Source: Paramoeba atlantica (lineage: Eukaryota; Discosea). From it: 64,000 nucleotides of DNA. Every line of letters begins with the position of its first letter. The stretch's first letter is position 1. The stretch covers positions 186,001 through 250,000 of the forward strand of contig CDRNVI010000016.1 of NCBI GenBank assembly GCA_977017575.1, in the 5' to 3' direction. Of the stretch, positions 39,878 through 48,812 are shown in pieces. Position numbers and translations under genes: made by a program. The notes below the pieces were generated by a model, which had not been told where the DNA came from, made no database searches, and saw only the letters and a list, made by a program, of their open reading frames with translations.

Positions 39878-41170
39878 CTACAGATGACTTATATTGTAGT
39901 CATTTTTCGGAAATTTGCGAAAGTGCATGAAAGGACTATTACTCATTTTTTCGAAATATGAAATGCGGTTTTTCGATATGCTAGATGTTATTTCCCTATA
40001 TTTTCCATTCCTTGTCTCAAAAGAAATACAGATCCTGATACAAATACATATCCTGATTGAAGAAATACACCGATTTTGATTATAACTGCAATCCTTTTTG
40101 AACTTCCAATCTTCATCTTCACTTTCATCAAGCGACTCACTAGAGTCTTCTTCTTCTTCTTCTTCTTCTTCCATTTTGTCGTGTTCAAACTCGCTTTCCA
40201 CTTCATCTTCTTCCGACTCGCTTTCACTATCACTTTCTGTCCCCATGTCTCGAGCTACTTTAAACGCACATAACAGTACTTGTAACTTCTCTTGCCAAGA
40301 CGGCTTTTTAAAAAATAAGGTAAACAACGCCACCGTCCGCTTAGACTCTCTCAACGACATCGATAACCTACCTTGTTTACGTATAGCCCGCTTCACTGCT
40401 GAATGACATGACTCCGCGTTGTTGGTGTGAGTTCCATCAGCAGTTACAAACTTAAACTTTCCTTTACTAGAATGGTTCACAGTGCGGTGATCGCGAAATG
40501 CAATAACGTTCGAGTATCCTTTCCACCCGTCTGTAGTTACTATGGTACGTTGGCTGTCCAATGTGTGCTTCCTGATCGCCTGCTCCAAGGTTTCCTTATT
40601 TCGATTTTTTACGTGTAACCACACCGTGCTTACCGATTTACCGTTCCTTGCAACTTCCGTAAGAGTCAATACCCACGTTGGTTTCTTACGAGTTCTTCGT
40701 CCACGGTTGTACTTCCGGCTCCATAAATAAGTCTCGTCAACCTGACAACGCGAGTACTGTATCTTGGAGTTCCGATACTTCATGTACCGATAAACTGCAT
40801 CTAAGAGCTCTTTTTTCCATGTAAATGCAGTTTTCTGGTCAACTTCGCATTGCGAAGCAATTGAGCTCATTGGAACACCTTGACACAGTTTTACCCAAAA
40901 AGAGAATTTCTGCTTTCTTTTCTTTTGTTTGCAAGACATGTAGGGATACAGCAGTGATAGACGTTTTCGACAACTCCCCTTCTTCCATCGTTTCCAGCAA
41001 GTGTTTTCAAAGCGTCTCGTTGCACACCCTGTACCCCCATGCCTGCGACAAGTTTCGGACTTCACAATACCATGGCTTATAAGAAATTTCTCGAATTGCT
41101 CGAATGGAATTGAGCCATCGTTTTTCCACTTGAGAACACAACGCATATCCGAGCACGAACAGGAGGCCAT
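39878..41170 (-). CDS. Merlin/IS1595-family DDE transposase
   Basis: 430 residues. N-terminal Cys-containing region (ETCRRHGGTGCATRRF, GSCRKRLSLL) typical of the family's zinc-binding head. The IS1595/ISXO2 catalytic domain follows: first Asp in QVDETYLW, second in IVTTDGWKGYSNV, Glu in THTNNAESCHSAVKRAIRKQG. The DDE triad is complete. After the core comes an acidic Ser/Glu run (about 310-360), then a Ile/Cys/Arg-rich tail that may be read-out into non-coding sequence. In eukaryotes this family is known as Merlin; it moves by cut-and-paste and usually makes 8-9 bp target duplications. No interruption is visible, so it may be functional. Confidence 0.88.
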   Translation of the reverse strand: MASCSCSDMRCVLKWKNDGSIPFEQFEKFLISHGIVKSETCRRHGGTGCATRRFENTCWKRWKKGSCRKRLSLLYPYMSCKQKKRKQKFSFWVKLCQGVPMSSIASQCEVDQKTAFTWKKELLDAVYRYMKYRNSKIQYSRCQVDETYLWSRKYNRGRRTRKKPTWVLTLTEVARNGKSVSTVWLHVKNRNKETLEQAIRKHTLDSQRTIVTTDGWKGYSNVIAFRDHRTVNHSSKGKFKFVTADGTHTNNAESCHSAVKRAIRKQGRLSMSLRESKRTVALFTLFFKKPSWQEKLQVLLCAFKVARDMGTESDSESESEEDEVESEFEHDKMEEEEEEEEDSSESLDESEDEDWKFKKDCSYNQNRCISSIRICICIRICISFETRNGKYREITSSISKNRISYFEKMSNSPFMHFRKFPKNDYNISHL

Positions 41171-41599
41171 TTAGTGGAAAAAAAAGAAATGAAATAAGCC
41201 AAATCTTGTTTCACGCATAAATACAATGTATTCTGAGGGAGATGTCATGCTATATATTTGCTTCTCAACGTTTCCCCAAAATGACTACAATATATCACCC
41301 CATTAACCGAATATTTGAAGTCCATGCGTAGAATTATAATTCGCAATTAGAAAATTAGATACCACACCTTTAATCTCGCGCACCTGTGCATTCAAGTACT
41401 GCATTTAAGTAATCAATTTTGAGTAATTTTAGCAAATAGCTTTTAAGCTTTTTTTGCTTCCAAATAGGTTATTTGGAATATTTTATTATTTGCGGCCCTA
41501 TAAAAAAATTTATGAGATATTATAAGTTTGCCAATATCTAGGTATTGAGAAAAAATAAAAGAGGAAAAATATATAGAAAATTCACCCCTCCCCTAACTC

Positions 41600-41632
41600 A
41601 GCCGCACCCGGACGCACCCAGACGCACCCACC
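41600..41632 (+). repeat. C-rich tandem repeat, right patch
   Basis: Three copies of gccgcacccg/gacgcaccca, ending in ccacctgtttcaacg. It is in direct, not inverted, orientation relative to the patch at 38930. Confidence 0.8.
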
Positions 41633-41655
41633 TGTTTCAACGCTCTTACACACCG

Positions 41656-42038
41656 CTGATTTATCGTCAAATCTGGATTTTTGACTTTTTGAAAAATGAA
41701 TAAGTCAAGGGGGTTGGAATCGTTCCCCTCCTTGACATATCCTCCTTGTCAAATTGTATAAAAGAAATTAACTTACTGATGGTATGGGTTCCTATTTCTT
41801 CGAAATGTACTGCATGAGTAAAATGTTTTCCTCCGTTCCAGTCAGAGTAGCAGAATTATTGATAATTTTTTCTGACTTTTTTCCAACTTTTTCAGTACGC
41901 ATCACGGTTCGTAGTTTCAGTCATCTTATTTTCAATCTTATATTCATCTTATTTTCAATCTTTTCACATGCCGAAAAGCGTTGATCAATTATTCGAGTAA
42001 TAGTTTGTGCATAACCCTGCAAATTCTATTTATTGGTT
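41656..42038. other. AT-rich spacer between elements, no gene seen
   Basis: AT-rich sequence with tandem atcttattttcaatc copies (41924-41962). No gene recognised. Confidence 0.5.
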
Positions 42039-42700
42039 AACCGCATCGAAACCGCACCGAAACCGCGGTTTGCAAATCAAGAAGAGGCCCCATTTAGGAC
42101 TAGAAGTACAAGGGAATTTTTGATTTATAGGGAAGAAAGTTTGGCGACGGGCATTGTACGTTCATATTTATTAACTAGTTTCTATATTTGCGCAGAACAT
42201 CATAGACTTAACTACTTTATATTAAGTACCTATATAATAGAGTGAACTGTGGGGTTGCTGATCCAATGCATTCTCGTCGAGAATGGCTTACAGAGCACAT
42301 AGATCAGGATATACTCCAAAACCGCCACTCAAAAATGCAAAGTAGATTATCTCGTTATTCTTTGTAACAGTATTTTTTGTAACAGTATTTTTTGTAACAG
42401 TATTCTTTGTAACAGTATTCTTTGTAACAGTATTCTTTGTAACAGTATTCTTTGTAACAGTATTCTTTGTAACAGTATTCTTTGTAACAGTATCATCTTT
42501 TGTGCTCAGTAGAAACATTTTTGCAGAAAAAAACAGTCTAAATATGCATGAAACTTTGGATCCATGTTCTACATCCGCTGTTGTCGTCCCCACCACTTCT
42601 ACGCTTGTCATCCTTCACCCCTTGGATCTTCACCTTGTCAGGTACTCTTAAACCGCACCGAAACCGTACTGAAACCGCACCGAAACACCACCCGCAGCCC
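42039..42700. repeat. segment bounded by direct cgaaaccgcac repeats
   Basis: Copies of accgcaccgaaaccgc occur at 42039-42070 and again at 42650-42690, in the same orientation, around a 15-bp minisatellite. This may be a degenerate mobile element related to the C-rich repeats at 38930 and 41600, but no terminal inverted repeat or target duplication is evident. Confidence 0.5.
42357..42493. repeat. 15-bp minisatellite, nine units
   Basis: Nine copies of tttgtaacagtattc at exact 15-bp spacing (42361 to 42481). The first two or three carry the variant tattttttg. Because 15 is a multiple of three, a minus-strand frame reads TVTKN nine times, but this is not evidence for a gene. Confidence 0.95.
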
Positions 42701-42802
42701 CTAATATATTTATGTTGCGCATAGAAAACAAAAAGAATCTCTTCTCACAGGTTTGCTGTACGCTCCTTGAGGCTCCTCTTAATAATTTGCCTTCTTATAA
42801 TA

Positions 42803-43897
42803 CTGTACCCCCGCTAATTGTCACCCCTCTACCCCCCCCCCCTATTTAATTGTCCTTTTTGACAGAGCCTTGGGCACAAGGCGCCACGAAGCGGCGCCAT
42901 TTTTTTTTCATTTTCATTTTTTCATTTTCTAGTGTAAAGTGATACGAGCACCTACCTATGAGCACCTACCTACGAGCACCTTATTACATCTTGTTACACA
43001 ATATTTGGCTCATTTTTTTCAAAAAAATCCAAAAATCCAAATCATTCCGGATTACTCCGGACGGTCGCTGGCAAGCCAGACCCTTCACAGACAGATTTGG
43101 AAGTTCCGAGGCCGACGTCCTCTACCAGTTTCCGCTTGTACAAAAAAACAGCACCAAAGTGCTGCTACCAACACGTTGCGTCGACAAATTGTACGTCAAC
43201 ACGGCTCACCCAAGAGGTGTGATCCGGGGTAGGGAGCTGGTTCCCTGAGGGGAGGGTCCGGGATGGTCCTCCAAGTACTGGGCTTAGTCGGTTCTAAGCC
43301 CATCCTCTTAGAGTGATTCCGCCGGGAATTAAGCGATGAGCGGGTTTGAACTCGCCGTCTGAGCACCATGTGCTTCAAACTTTGAGTTCTTGCCGCTCCG
43401 CCACCTCCGCTTTCCCATTTTTGCACTGATCCCAATCCCTTTCATCTCTTCCCCTACCGGAAAATGGTAACCCTTCAGTTGACTTCCATTCATCTTTCTC
43501 TCTTCCGGAAAACGTTAATGCTCCCGGTGATTACCCTTGATCTCTCCCCTTTCCTGGGAATGGCGACCTTCCCTCAGAGGCCTATTCATCGGACACGGGA
43601 ACTACCTCAAATGAACAACGGGTTACTGGTCCTCTGGGGCGTTGGGTGAGAATACGGCCTCCTGTCCCTCGGGTAGGGCCTCTAGAAAATCCTCTAGTGG
43701 TGCCCATCGTGAATTTTTTAGTGTCTCCGTTGGACCTACGCTTACATAAGAACGATAATAGCGGTTGGTAGAATAGAGTACAACATGCGGCGCGAAGCAG
43801 CGCAAAATTTCTTTCCCCTACTCTTCAAATTTTGCACCCCCCTATTTAATTGTCCTTTTTCCCGAAAAGCGGTGACAATTAAGTAGGGGGGGTACAG
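42803..43897. mobile_element. non-autonomous TA-flanked transposon (element 3)
   Basis: Inverted repeats of about 28 bp, starting ctgtaccccc and including taattgtcacc, at 42803-42830 and about 43870-43897, flanked by TA on both sides. Inside each end is a second shared motif ctatttaattgtccttttt (42841 and 43830) in direct orientation. No transposase frame is visible in the 1.1 kb interior. A tRNA-like sequence is present on the minus strand at 43325-43410. Consistent with a Tc1/pogo-type MITE that has picked up or evolved around other sequence. Confidence 0.8.
43325..43410 (-). other. tRNA-like sequence, probably pseudo-tRNA or SINE head
   Basis: On the minus strand the sequence starts gcggaggtggcggagcgg, containing an A-box match (TGGCGGAGCGG), and about 55 bases later has gagttcaaacccgc, close to a B box. 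A stem-loop (tcaaagtttga) and a long variable-arm-like hairpin (agcacatggtgct) lie between. The acceptor stem is not closed by a matching CCTCCGC at the 3' side and the T-stem has mismatches, so it is unlikely to be a working tRNA. It may serve as a pol III promoter of a SINE. Confidence 0.35.
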
Positions 43898-43963
43898 TAA
43901 TAAAAACTACTACTAATTTCTATTACAAAAATTATTACGGCTGCTATGGTTCCACTTTCTTTC

Positions 43964-44038
43964 CTGATGACGCACAGACTAGATTATATTCGTAGACCTT
44001 TTTTGAAGAACACATGAAAATCTGGTGTCCCGACTGAT
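43964..44038. repeat. 74-bp direct repeat, right copy
   Basis: Pairs with 38751-38824 in the same orientation, with scattered mismatches. Confidence 0.75.
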
Positions 44039-44322
44039 AGATTTGATATCTTTTTGTGTTGGCAAAATTGCATTAGCAAATAAAAATGTCAGCACATTCA
44101 TTACCGTTACCCCCCTTAGATATCCTAGGACGCTACTTATACTCTTTTGTGATGAAACCTCTGGGTCTCAGCTTTTCGTTACAACTTACAAGTAGAGTGT
44201 AAATACAAGTAGGGGAATATCCACGTAACCATGTACTCTACGCGAAATTATTATTATTTATTGCAATGTACTATTTTTGTTTTTGATTCGAAGCGGAACT
44301 ATATTTTACTGTAAGTAGTAAC

Positions 44323-44802
44323 ATGACTTCAGAGTTCCAACACACTGATTCAAATCGCGACGATATTTTAATTTTTCATGAAGCCTTGAAGGCTCGAGAA
44401 CAAGACGATGTTGAAGTGGACTTTGCATTACACGAAAAGGTGAATATTGAAGTGATTTCAAATACAGAGGGAAACCCACCAAACGGTAGTGAGCAAGGGA
44501 AAACTGCTGCGAGTGTTCTACGAAGGACGCCGACAACAATTATTCACTTTAATCATGAGGATCACACATTAGGAAATATACTTCGTCATGCTCTTCACAG
44601 CCGTGTAGATGTCAATATTGCGGGCTATGTTATTCCACATCCTTTACAGCCGATGATGAAACTCCAGGTTCAAAGCGAAAAATATGGCCCTCAATTAGTC
44701 GCTGATGAGTTGGAAAAAATTGGTTCTCTGTGCGAAGATTCTTGTAACGAATTTGAACTTGCGCTCAAAATATTTAGTTTAGGGATCAGTGAACAAGCCT
44801 AA
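44323..44802 (+). CDS. RPAC2: RNA polymerase I/III subunit AC19 (RPAC2)
   Basis: 159 residues. An acidic N-terminal extension (1-65) precedes the alpha-like dimerisation domain: HEDHTLGNILRHAL, then GYVIPHPLQPMMKLQVQS. The EDHTLGN-x-LR block and PHP are shared by AC19 and Rpb11. The C-terminal helix (LCEDSCNEFELALK) and the acidic leader favour AC19, the subunit pairing with AC40 in polymerases I and III, over Rpb11 of polymerase II. It is the first host gene after the transposon block. Complete, with no odd composition. Confidence 0.72.
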   Translation: MTSEFQHTDSNRDDILIFHEALKAREQDDVEVDFALHEKVNIEVISNTEGNPPNGSEQGKTAASVLRRTPTTIIHFNHEDHTLGNILRHALHSRVDVNIAGYVIPHPLQPMMKLQVQSEKYGPQLVADELEKIGSLCEDSCNEFELALKIFSLGISEQA

Positions 44803-45056
44803 TTCTAAGAACATGTAATGCTCTAAATTGTCTATACATCTGTATTTTCAATTATTTATTTACATATAAATGGAGCTGACGTGGTTTAAGTATTCCGAAA
44901 AGCTTGGAAATGCTGACTTCGACTATACGTAACTCTGCGAGAGCACTTCATTTTGACTCCCTACCATTTTTTTATGTCCACCCATGTATGTTTAAGGCCT
45001 CAAGCTAAGAAAGATTGAGTATTGTTAGACTTTAAATTTGCATTACTATCAAACTT

Positions 45057-48000
45057 ATGTCAAGCTGTCCAGAGAAAATTGATGCGTTTGATGCGAATTC
45101 TACTGGTTCATCACTTGAGGTAGATGATGATACACAAGGGGACGTTTCTCTATTAGACTCAATCGCACCTATATCCCCCAAAAATTCGAAAGCAGACAGT
45201 ATTAAGAATCCTACAACTGCTCTTAAAACAGCAGAAACTTGGACTCATCCCGCACTGAAAAAATTGGACGCCTCGCGTGTTTCTGCCAGTCCGAGAAATC
45301 CCGTCCCTCGTCACCCTGAGGTGATCAAACATGAACAACACCAAATGAGCAACAAAGGTATTTTTATAAAAACTAGTGGTGAAATGCATCAAAATGACGA
45401 AGCAAAGGGTGGCACAACATCAAAAAAGATTGACACTACCTCCGTTACACAGGTATCTCCGAAGGATGTACATATTTCAAAGGAAGAAACGGTCACATTG
45501 TTAGAGCAAGACGCTTTGGAAGAAATAATATTTGAAAAGTTGCAGACCAAGAGTCGAATCAACGAATATGAAGAGTCGTTACGTGAAAAAAAGAATGCAT
45601 GTCAGGCAAATCTTTCGGAGGCTATGCACGTTGCACAGTCGCTTCTTGCTGGAAAACGAGCTTTGGAAAAAAAGATAGCAATAAAACAAGTGGAAATAGA
45701 TGGCTTCAGTACAGAGATGGGTCGATTAAGAAAGTCTTTTGAAGACCTTTCGACACAGTGTGAACACCTTCGTAACCTTGATTTTGAGGAGCTCCAGTGC
45801 TGGAAGCTCGTTGACAAAGCTAAAGGCGCACCTTGTCCGGCTTTTACAAGTGAAGCAGCGGAACATTCGACTTCTGAGGAATCATATTTGTACCCTATTC
45901 TCGGTGAATATGGTGTTATGTGTGACCCATATGAGGTCAAGAGTTCTTGCGTGTTCCAAGTTCTTCGGAGCAATAACTTAAAAGAAGAAAAGGAATGTTT
46001 AATGCAGAAGAATGCCGAGATATATAAACGTTTTGTCAAACTCTTTGCACCTAGTCGCCATTTGTTCGGTTCTAAAGTAGGGTGGCGTCGACCAGCGAGA
46101 GATGAGAACTGTGTGGCAGAAAGAATTGAGGGTTTGTGTTCTCGCATTGGTTGCAAGTACCTGCATTTGGATGAAAATCCGGGTGATTGCGCTCTACTGG
46201 AGCTTCTCCGAGCGGCCCTTCATGCATTACGCACAAGATGCATAGGTTCCACTTTCTTTGCAGAAATTAATAAAGTTCTCGAGCTTACAAAAAAGCCATC
46301 GGAGGTTCTGTCATCAGTCCAGCAATTATTATGCTTCATACGGGAAAATAACATGGCCCACTTCCTTCTACTTGAAAATGAAGAAACTGTACAAGACAGT
46401 AATTCTACTGCACAGAAGGAGATGAACTACGTACATCAGCCGGAACAATGGTTTTTGGCACTCCGAAAAGAGCTGGAGCACAGCGTGGCTCCATCCGAAG
46501 CTGTGCAGTGGTTGTCCCGTGTACCGAACCTGGAAAAGTTGCACTTAATATTGGAAGATCAAACTGCGAAATTTCCGAAGAGCTGCCTGAATGATTTTCT
46601 ACAGGCCCATTTACAATGTAAATTGCGATACACTACTTGTTCCTGGCAATCTGAGCAATACATTATTGGGATGGATACGCTAGCGAAGGCGACAAGAAAG
46701 AAACCCCTGGAGCAAATGTTTTATTGTACTGAAGAAGTTAAACAAGAGTTATCCTTAACTCTATGTACAATGCTAGATTCGGCACAGTGGAACACGAACC
46801 CGCTTCTGTACATGGAGTGTCTTGCTGTTCTACTGGACAAAAGTTCTAATAAGCAAAAGTGCAATAAGAGATCGCTGATTAAATCGATGATTGCCATATG
46901 TCGCACAGCGACAGACAACCTAAAACAAGCAGAGTGCTTGTGTTTACAAGATATTTTTCTGAAGCAGGGGAACTCAGAAGGTTCTGCAGAAAAAGCTTTT
47001 TATGAAAACCGAAAGGATACGACATTGGCATACTTTATTGCATTCTCTGTTGCACTGAATCTTTACTCGGATGAAGGATTAACTGAGGCGTTGGGCACTT
47101 TGCATCGCATTACATATTTTCCAGGTCAGTTTTATCCACTAAGCTTTGTCGAGCAGTTTAATATGTCAATCCTGCTAATAGCCGTCCTTTCTGGGTCTCT
47201 TTCCGGTGACGTATCAACTCTGAGTTGGGTATCAAAGGGATTCTTAAGCATTCATTTTTCCAGCAAAAGAATTAAAGAGTTACCGGCGCATTTATCCTTC
47301 GCTGTAAGAGGAGTGATCCAGCAAACCAAACAGTATCTACAAGCCGTAAAATCTAATGGATCGAATCGATTACATGCTCAGGCGCTTTGTATCTTGAACG
47401 GACTATCTATGGACTGGGAATTGTCAAGTATGAAGTGTAGTGTCCGTGATATTTTGCACCATCACAGCCCTGAAGTGAATTTTTCGGACCTCGGACATGT
47501 GTTACGACTGTTTAAGCATGACCATTTTTCAGAGCGGCAGATGTCGGATGTGATAAATATGTTGGACTTACACCCAGCTAAAGGAAACCCGGAGTTGTAT
47601 TTTTTGATACGCACACTGCTTTCTCAGGGCCATAATTCATACGCCGCGTTGCTTGCTTCTGAGTTTACGACGAGATTTATGAAATCTTTCCGAACCAGCT
47701 CTGGGTGTCTTACCGTAGACCACGCACGCGAATGGCTCAAGGGACGTAAGAGCGAAACGGCGAGTCACGACGTTTTGGGAATTACACTTCTTGCAGTCAA
47801 CGAATGCTTACAGGGAAAGAAGGAAAGGGGTTCATCTCTATTGGACTTGTTGTTATCGAGACACGATTTATTTCGAGACTCTTCTTTGTTGGTATTTGTT
47901 CTTATGGAACGAATCAGCTGTACATTGTCGCTCAAAGACTCTGAGAATGACTTTTCCAGCGTAATAGAAAAAATTGTTGATTTTCCGCCATCATACCATT

Positions 48001-48281
48001 CAAAGGGCTACGATCGAAGTGGGTACGAAAATGAAGAGTTCGCCCTTGTTTTGGGTCCTACACGACCCTTATCTGCTATGCAATTCATCTTGCACATAAT
48101 CCTTTCTTGGGTACAGCTATCGAGTAAAAATGAAGAATCCAGACTGCGAAGAAAGTATTGGCATACGCTAGAAAAGAAATTGTATCGGTTACATCCGTCC
48201 ACTTGGCATGCGGAAAAGAAAATGAACGCCGTGATGAACTTACATATGATACCGATGCCGACCATGAAGCACAGTAAGTGA
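45057..48281 (+). CDS. ZFC3H1/Red1-like zinc-finger protein with helical C-terminus
   Basis: 1,074 residues. A disordered acidic N-terminus (1-150), then a coiled coil (about 160-250: KRALEKKIAIKQVEIDGF...LRNL). A single Cys3His finger follows: C352-x8-C361-x4-C366-x3-H370 (CVAERIEGLCSRIGCKYLH). This fits the putative zinc-finger domain of ZFC3H1 and fission-yeast Red1 (C-x7-C-x4-C-x3-H). The rest (380-1,070) is all-helical without low complexity, as in the TPR-like half of ZFC3H1. ZFC3H1/Red1 links the RNA exosome helicase Mtr4 to nuclear polyadenylated RNA. The assignment rests on the finger and domain order; the middle is unrecognisable by eye. Confidence 0.45.
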   Translation: MSSCPEKIDAFDANSTGSSLEVDDDTQGDVSLLDSIAPISPKNSKADSIKNPTTALKTAETWTHPALKKLDASRVSASPRNPVPRHPEVIKHEQHQMSNKGIFIKTSGEMHQNDEAKGGTTSKKIDTTSVTQVSPKDVHISKEETVTLLEQDALEEIIFEKLQTKSRINEYEESLREKKNACQANLSEAMHVAQSLLAGKRALEKKIAIKQVEIDGFSTEMGRLRKSFEDLSTQCEHLRNLDFEELQCWKLVDKAKGAPCPAFTSEAAEHSTSEESYLYPILGEYGVMCDPYEVKSSCVFQVLRSNNLKEEKECLMQKNAEIYKRFVKLFAPSRHLFGSKVGWRRPARDENCVAERIEGLCSRIGCKYLHLDENPGDCALLELLRAALHALRTRCIGSTFFAEINKVLELTKKPSEVLSSVQQLLCFIRENNMAHFLLLENEETVQDSNSTAQKEMNYVHQPEQWFLALRKELEHSVAPSEAVQWLSRVPNLEKLHLILEDQTAKFPKSCLNDFLQAHLQCKLRYTTCSWQSEQYIIGMDTLAKATRKKPLEQMFYCTEEVKQELSLTLCTMLDSAQWNTNPLLYMECLAVLLDKSSNKQKCNKRSLIKSMIAICRTATDNLKQAECLCLQDIFLKQGNSEGSAEKAFYENRKDTTLAYFIAFSVALNLYSDEGLTEALGTLHRITYFPGQFYPLSFVEQFNMSILLIAVLSGSLSGDVSTLSWVSKGFLSIHFSSKRIKELPAHLSFAVRGVIQQTKQYLQAVKSNGSNRLHAQALCILNGLSMDWELSSMKCSVRDILHHHSPEVNFSDLGHVLRLFKHDHFSERQMSDVINMLDLHPAKGNPELYFLIRTLLSQGHNSYAALLASEFTTRFMKSFRTSSGCLTVDHAREWLKGRKSETASHDVLGITLLAVNECLQGKKERGSSLLDLLLSRHDLFRDSSLLVFVLMERISCTLSLKDSENDFSSVIEKIVDFPPSYHSKGYDRSGYENEEFALVLGPTRPLSAMQFILHIILSWVQLSSKNEESRLRRKYWHTLEKKLYRLHPSTWHAEKKMNAVMNLHMIPMPTMKHSK

Positions 48282-48812
48282 AAGATGTTTCTTTCGAGAA
48301 TGTTGAATAATTATGTCGATGATATTTAACTACGGGTGTATTGGAAAAGGTACGCATCTTTCAAGTTCTTCAGTATCTTCAAATATTACCGAAAATGGTA
48401 TTCTGTAGCGTTTCGAACACGCGTGTATTATTATGACTTTAGATTTATGCAAAGCTTCCTATAATTCAGCCGTTCTTCTACGTATACATGAACATGCGTC
48501 AATGAAAATGTGTTATTTTCCACCTAGTACACAATCATACAAACGAAATGAAGTTTTCGTTAGCGGCGAATACCATGTGACGAAAATAGATGTGTTACAT
48601 CTGTATGTAGCATGCAGACATCTACATGACTTGATCTGCATCCGTATAATCTCTTTTCGTGTACATGTATGTCTAACAAACATAGCACAAATGTTCATAC
48701 CCCTGGTTAATAGAATATTATTATTTTTCAAAGATCTGTTATTACTTAAAGTAATTTACTTTTACTACGCTAGTACTTTACAAATTAAAAACCAATTGTA
48801 CTACACATTGTA
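48282..48812. other. intergenic spacer, no supported gene
   Basis: A 126-codon frame at 48433-48813 has irregular, Cys/His/Ile-rich content and overlaps the next start, so I do not call it. Contains gtacatgtatg (48660) among other spacer words. Confidence 0.45.

Larger units (their letters stand above)
38910..41655. mobile_element. Merlin (IS1595-like) DNA transposon, approximate limits
   Basis: A minus-strand Merlin-type transposase lies between two C-rich tandem-repeat patches at 38930-38983 and 41600-41632. Just outside them are agagggctgaaaca at about 38913 and its near inverted match tgtttcaacgctct at about 41633, possible termini. I could not find a convincing 8-9 bp target duplication, so limits are estimates. 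A second minus-strand ORF follows the transposase. Confidence 0.6.

Noticed and set aside
38930-41632. C-rich repeats as long terminal repeats of a retroelement
   Set aside because: They are about 35-55 bp tandem arrays, and the enclosed gene is a DNA transposase; there is no reverse transcriptase or gag-like frame.
42357-42493. CRISPR-like array
   Set aside because: Units are directly contiguous 15-mers with no spacers, in a eukaryotic genome.
42288-42611. 107-codon minus-strand ORF containing nine TVTKN repeats
   Set aside because: The open frame follows simply from a 15-bp tandem repeat without stops; flanking sequence shows no gene-like features.
43325-43410. A functional tRNA-Leu or tRNA-Ser gene
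   Set aside because: The 3' side does not pair with the 5' gcggagg acceptor strand and the T-stem has mismatches.
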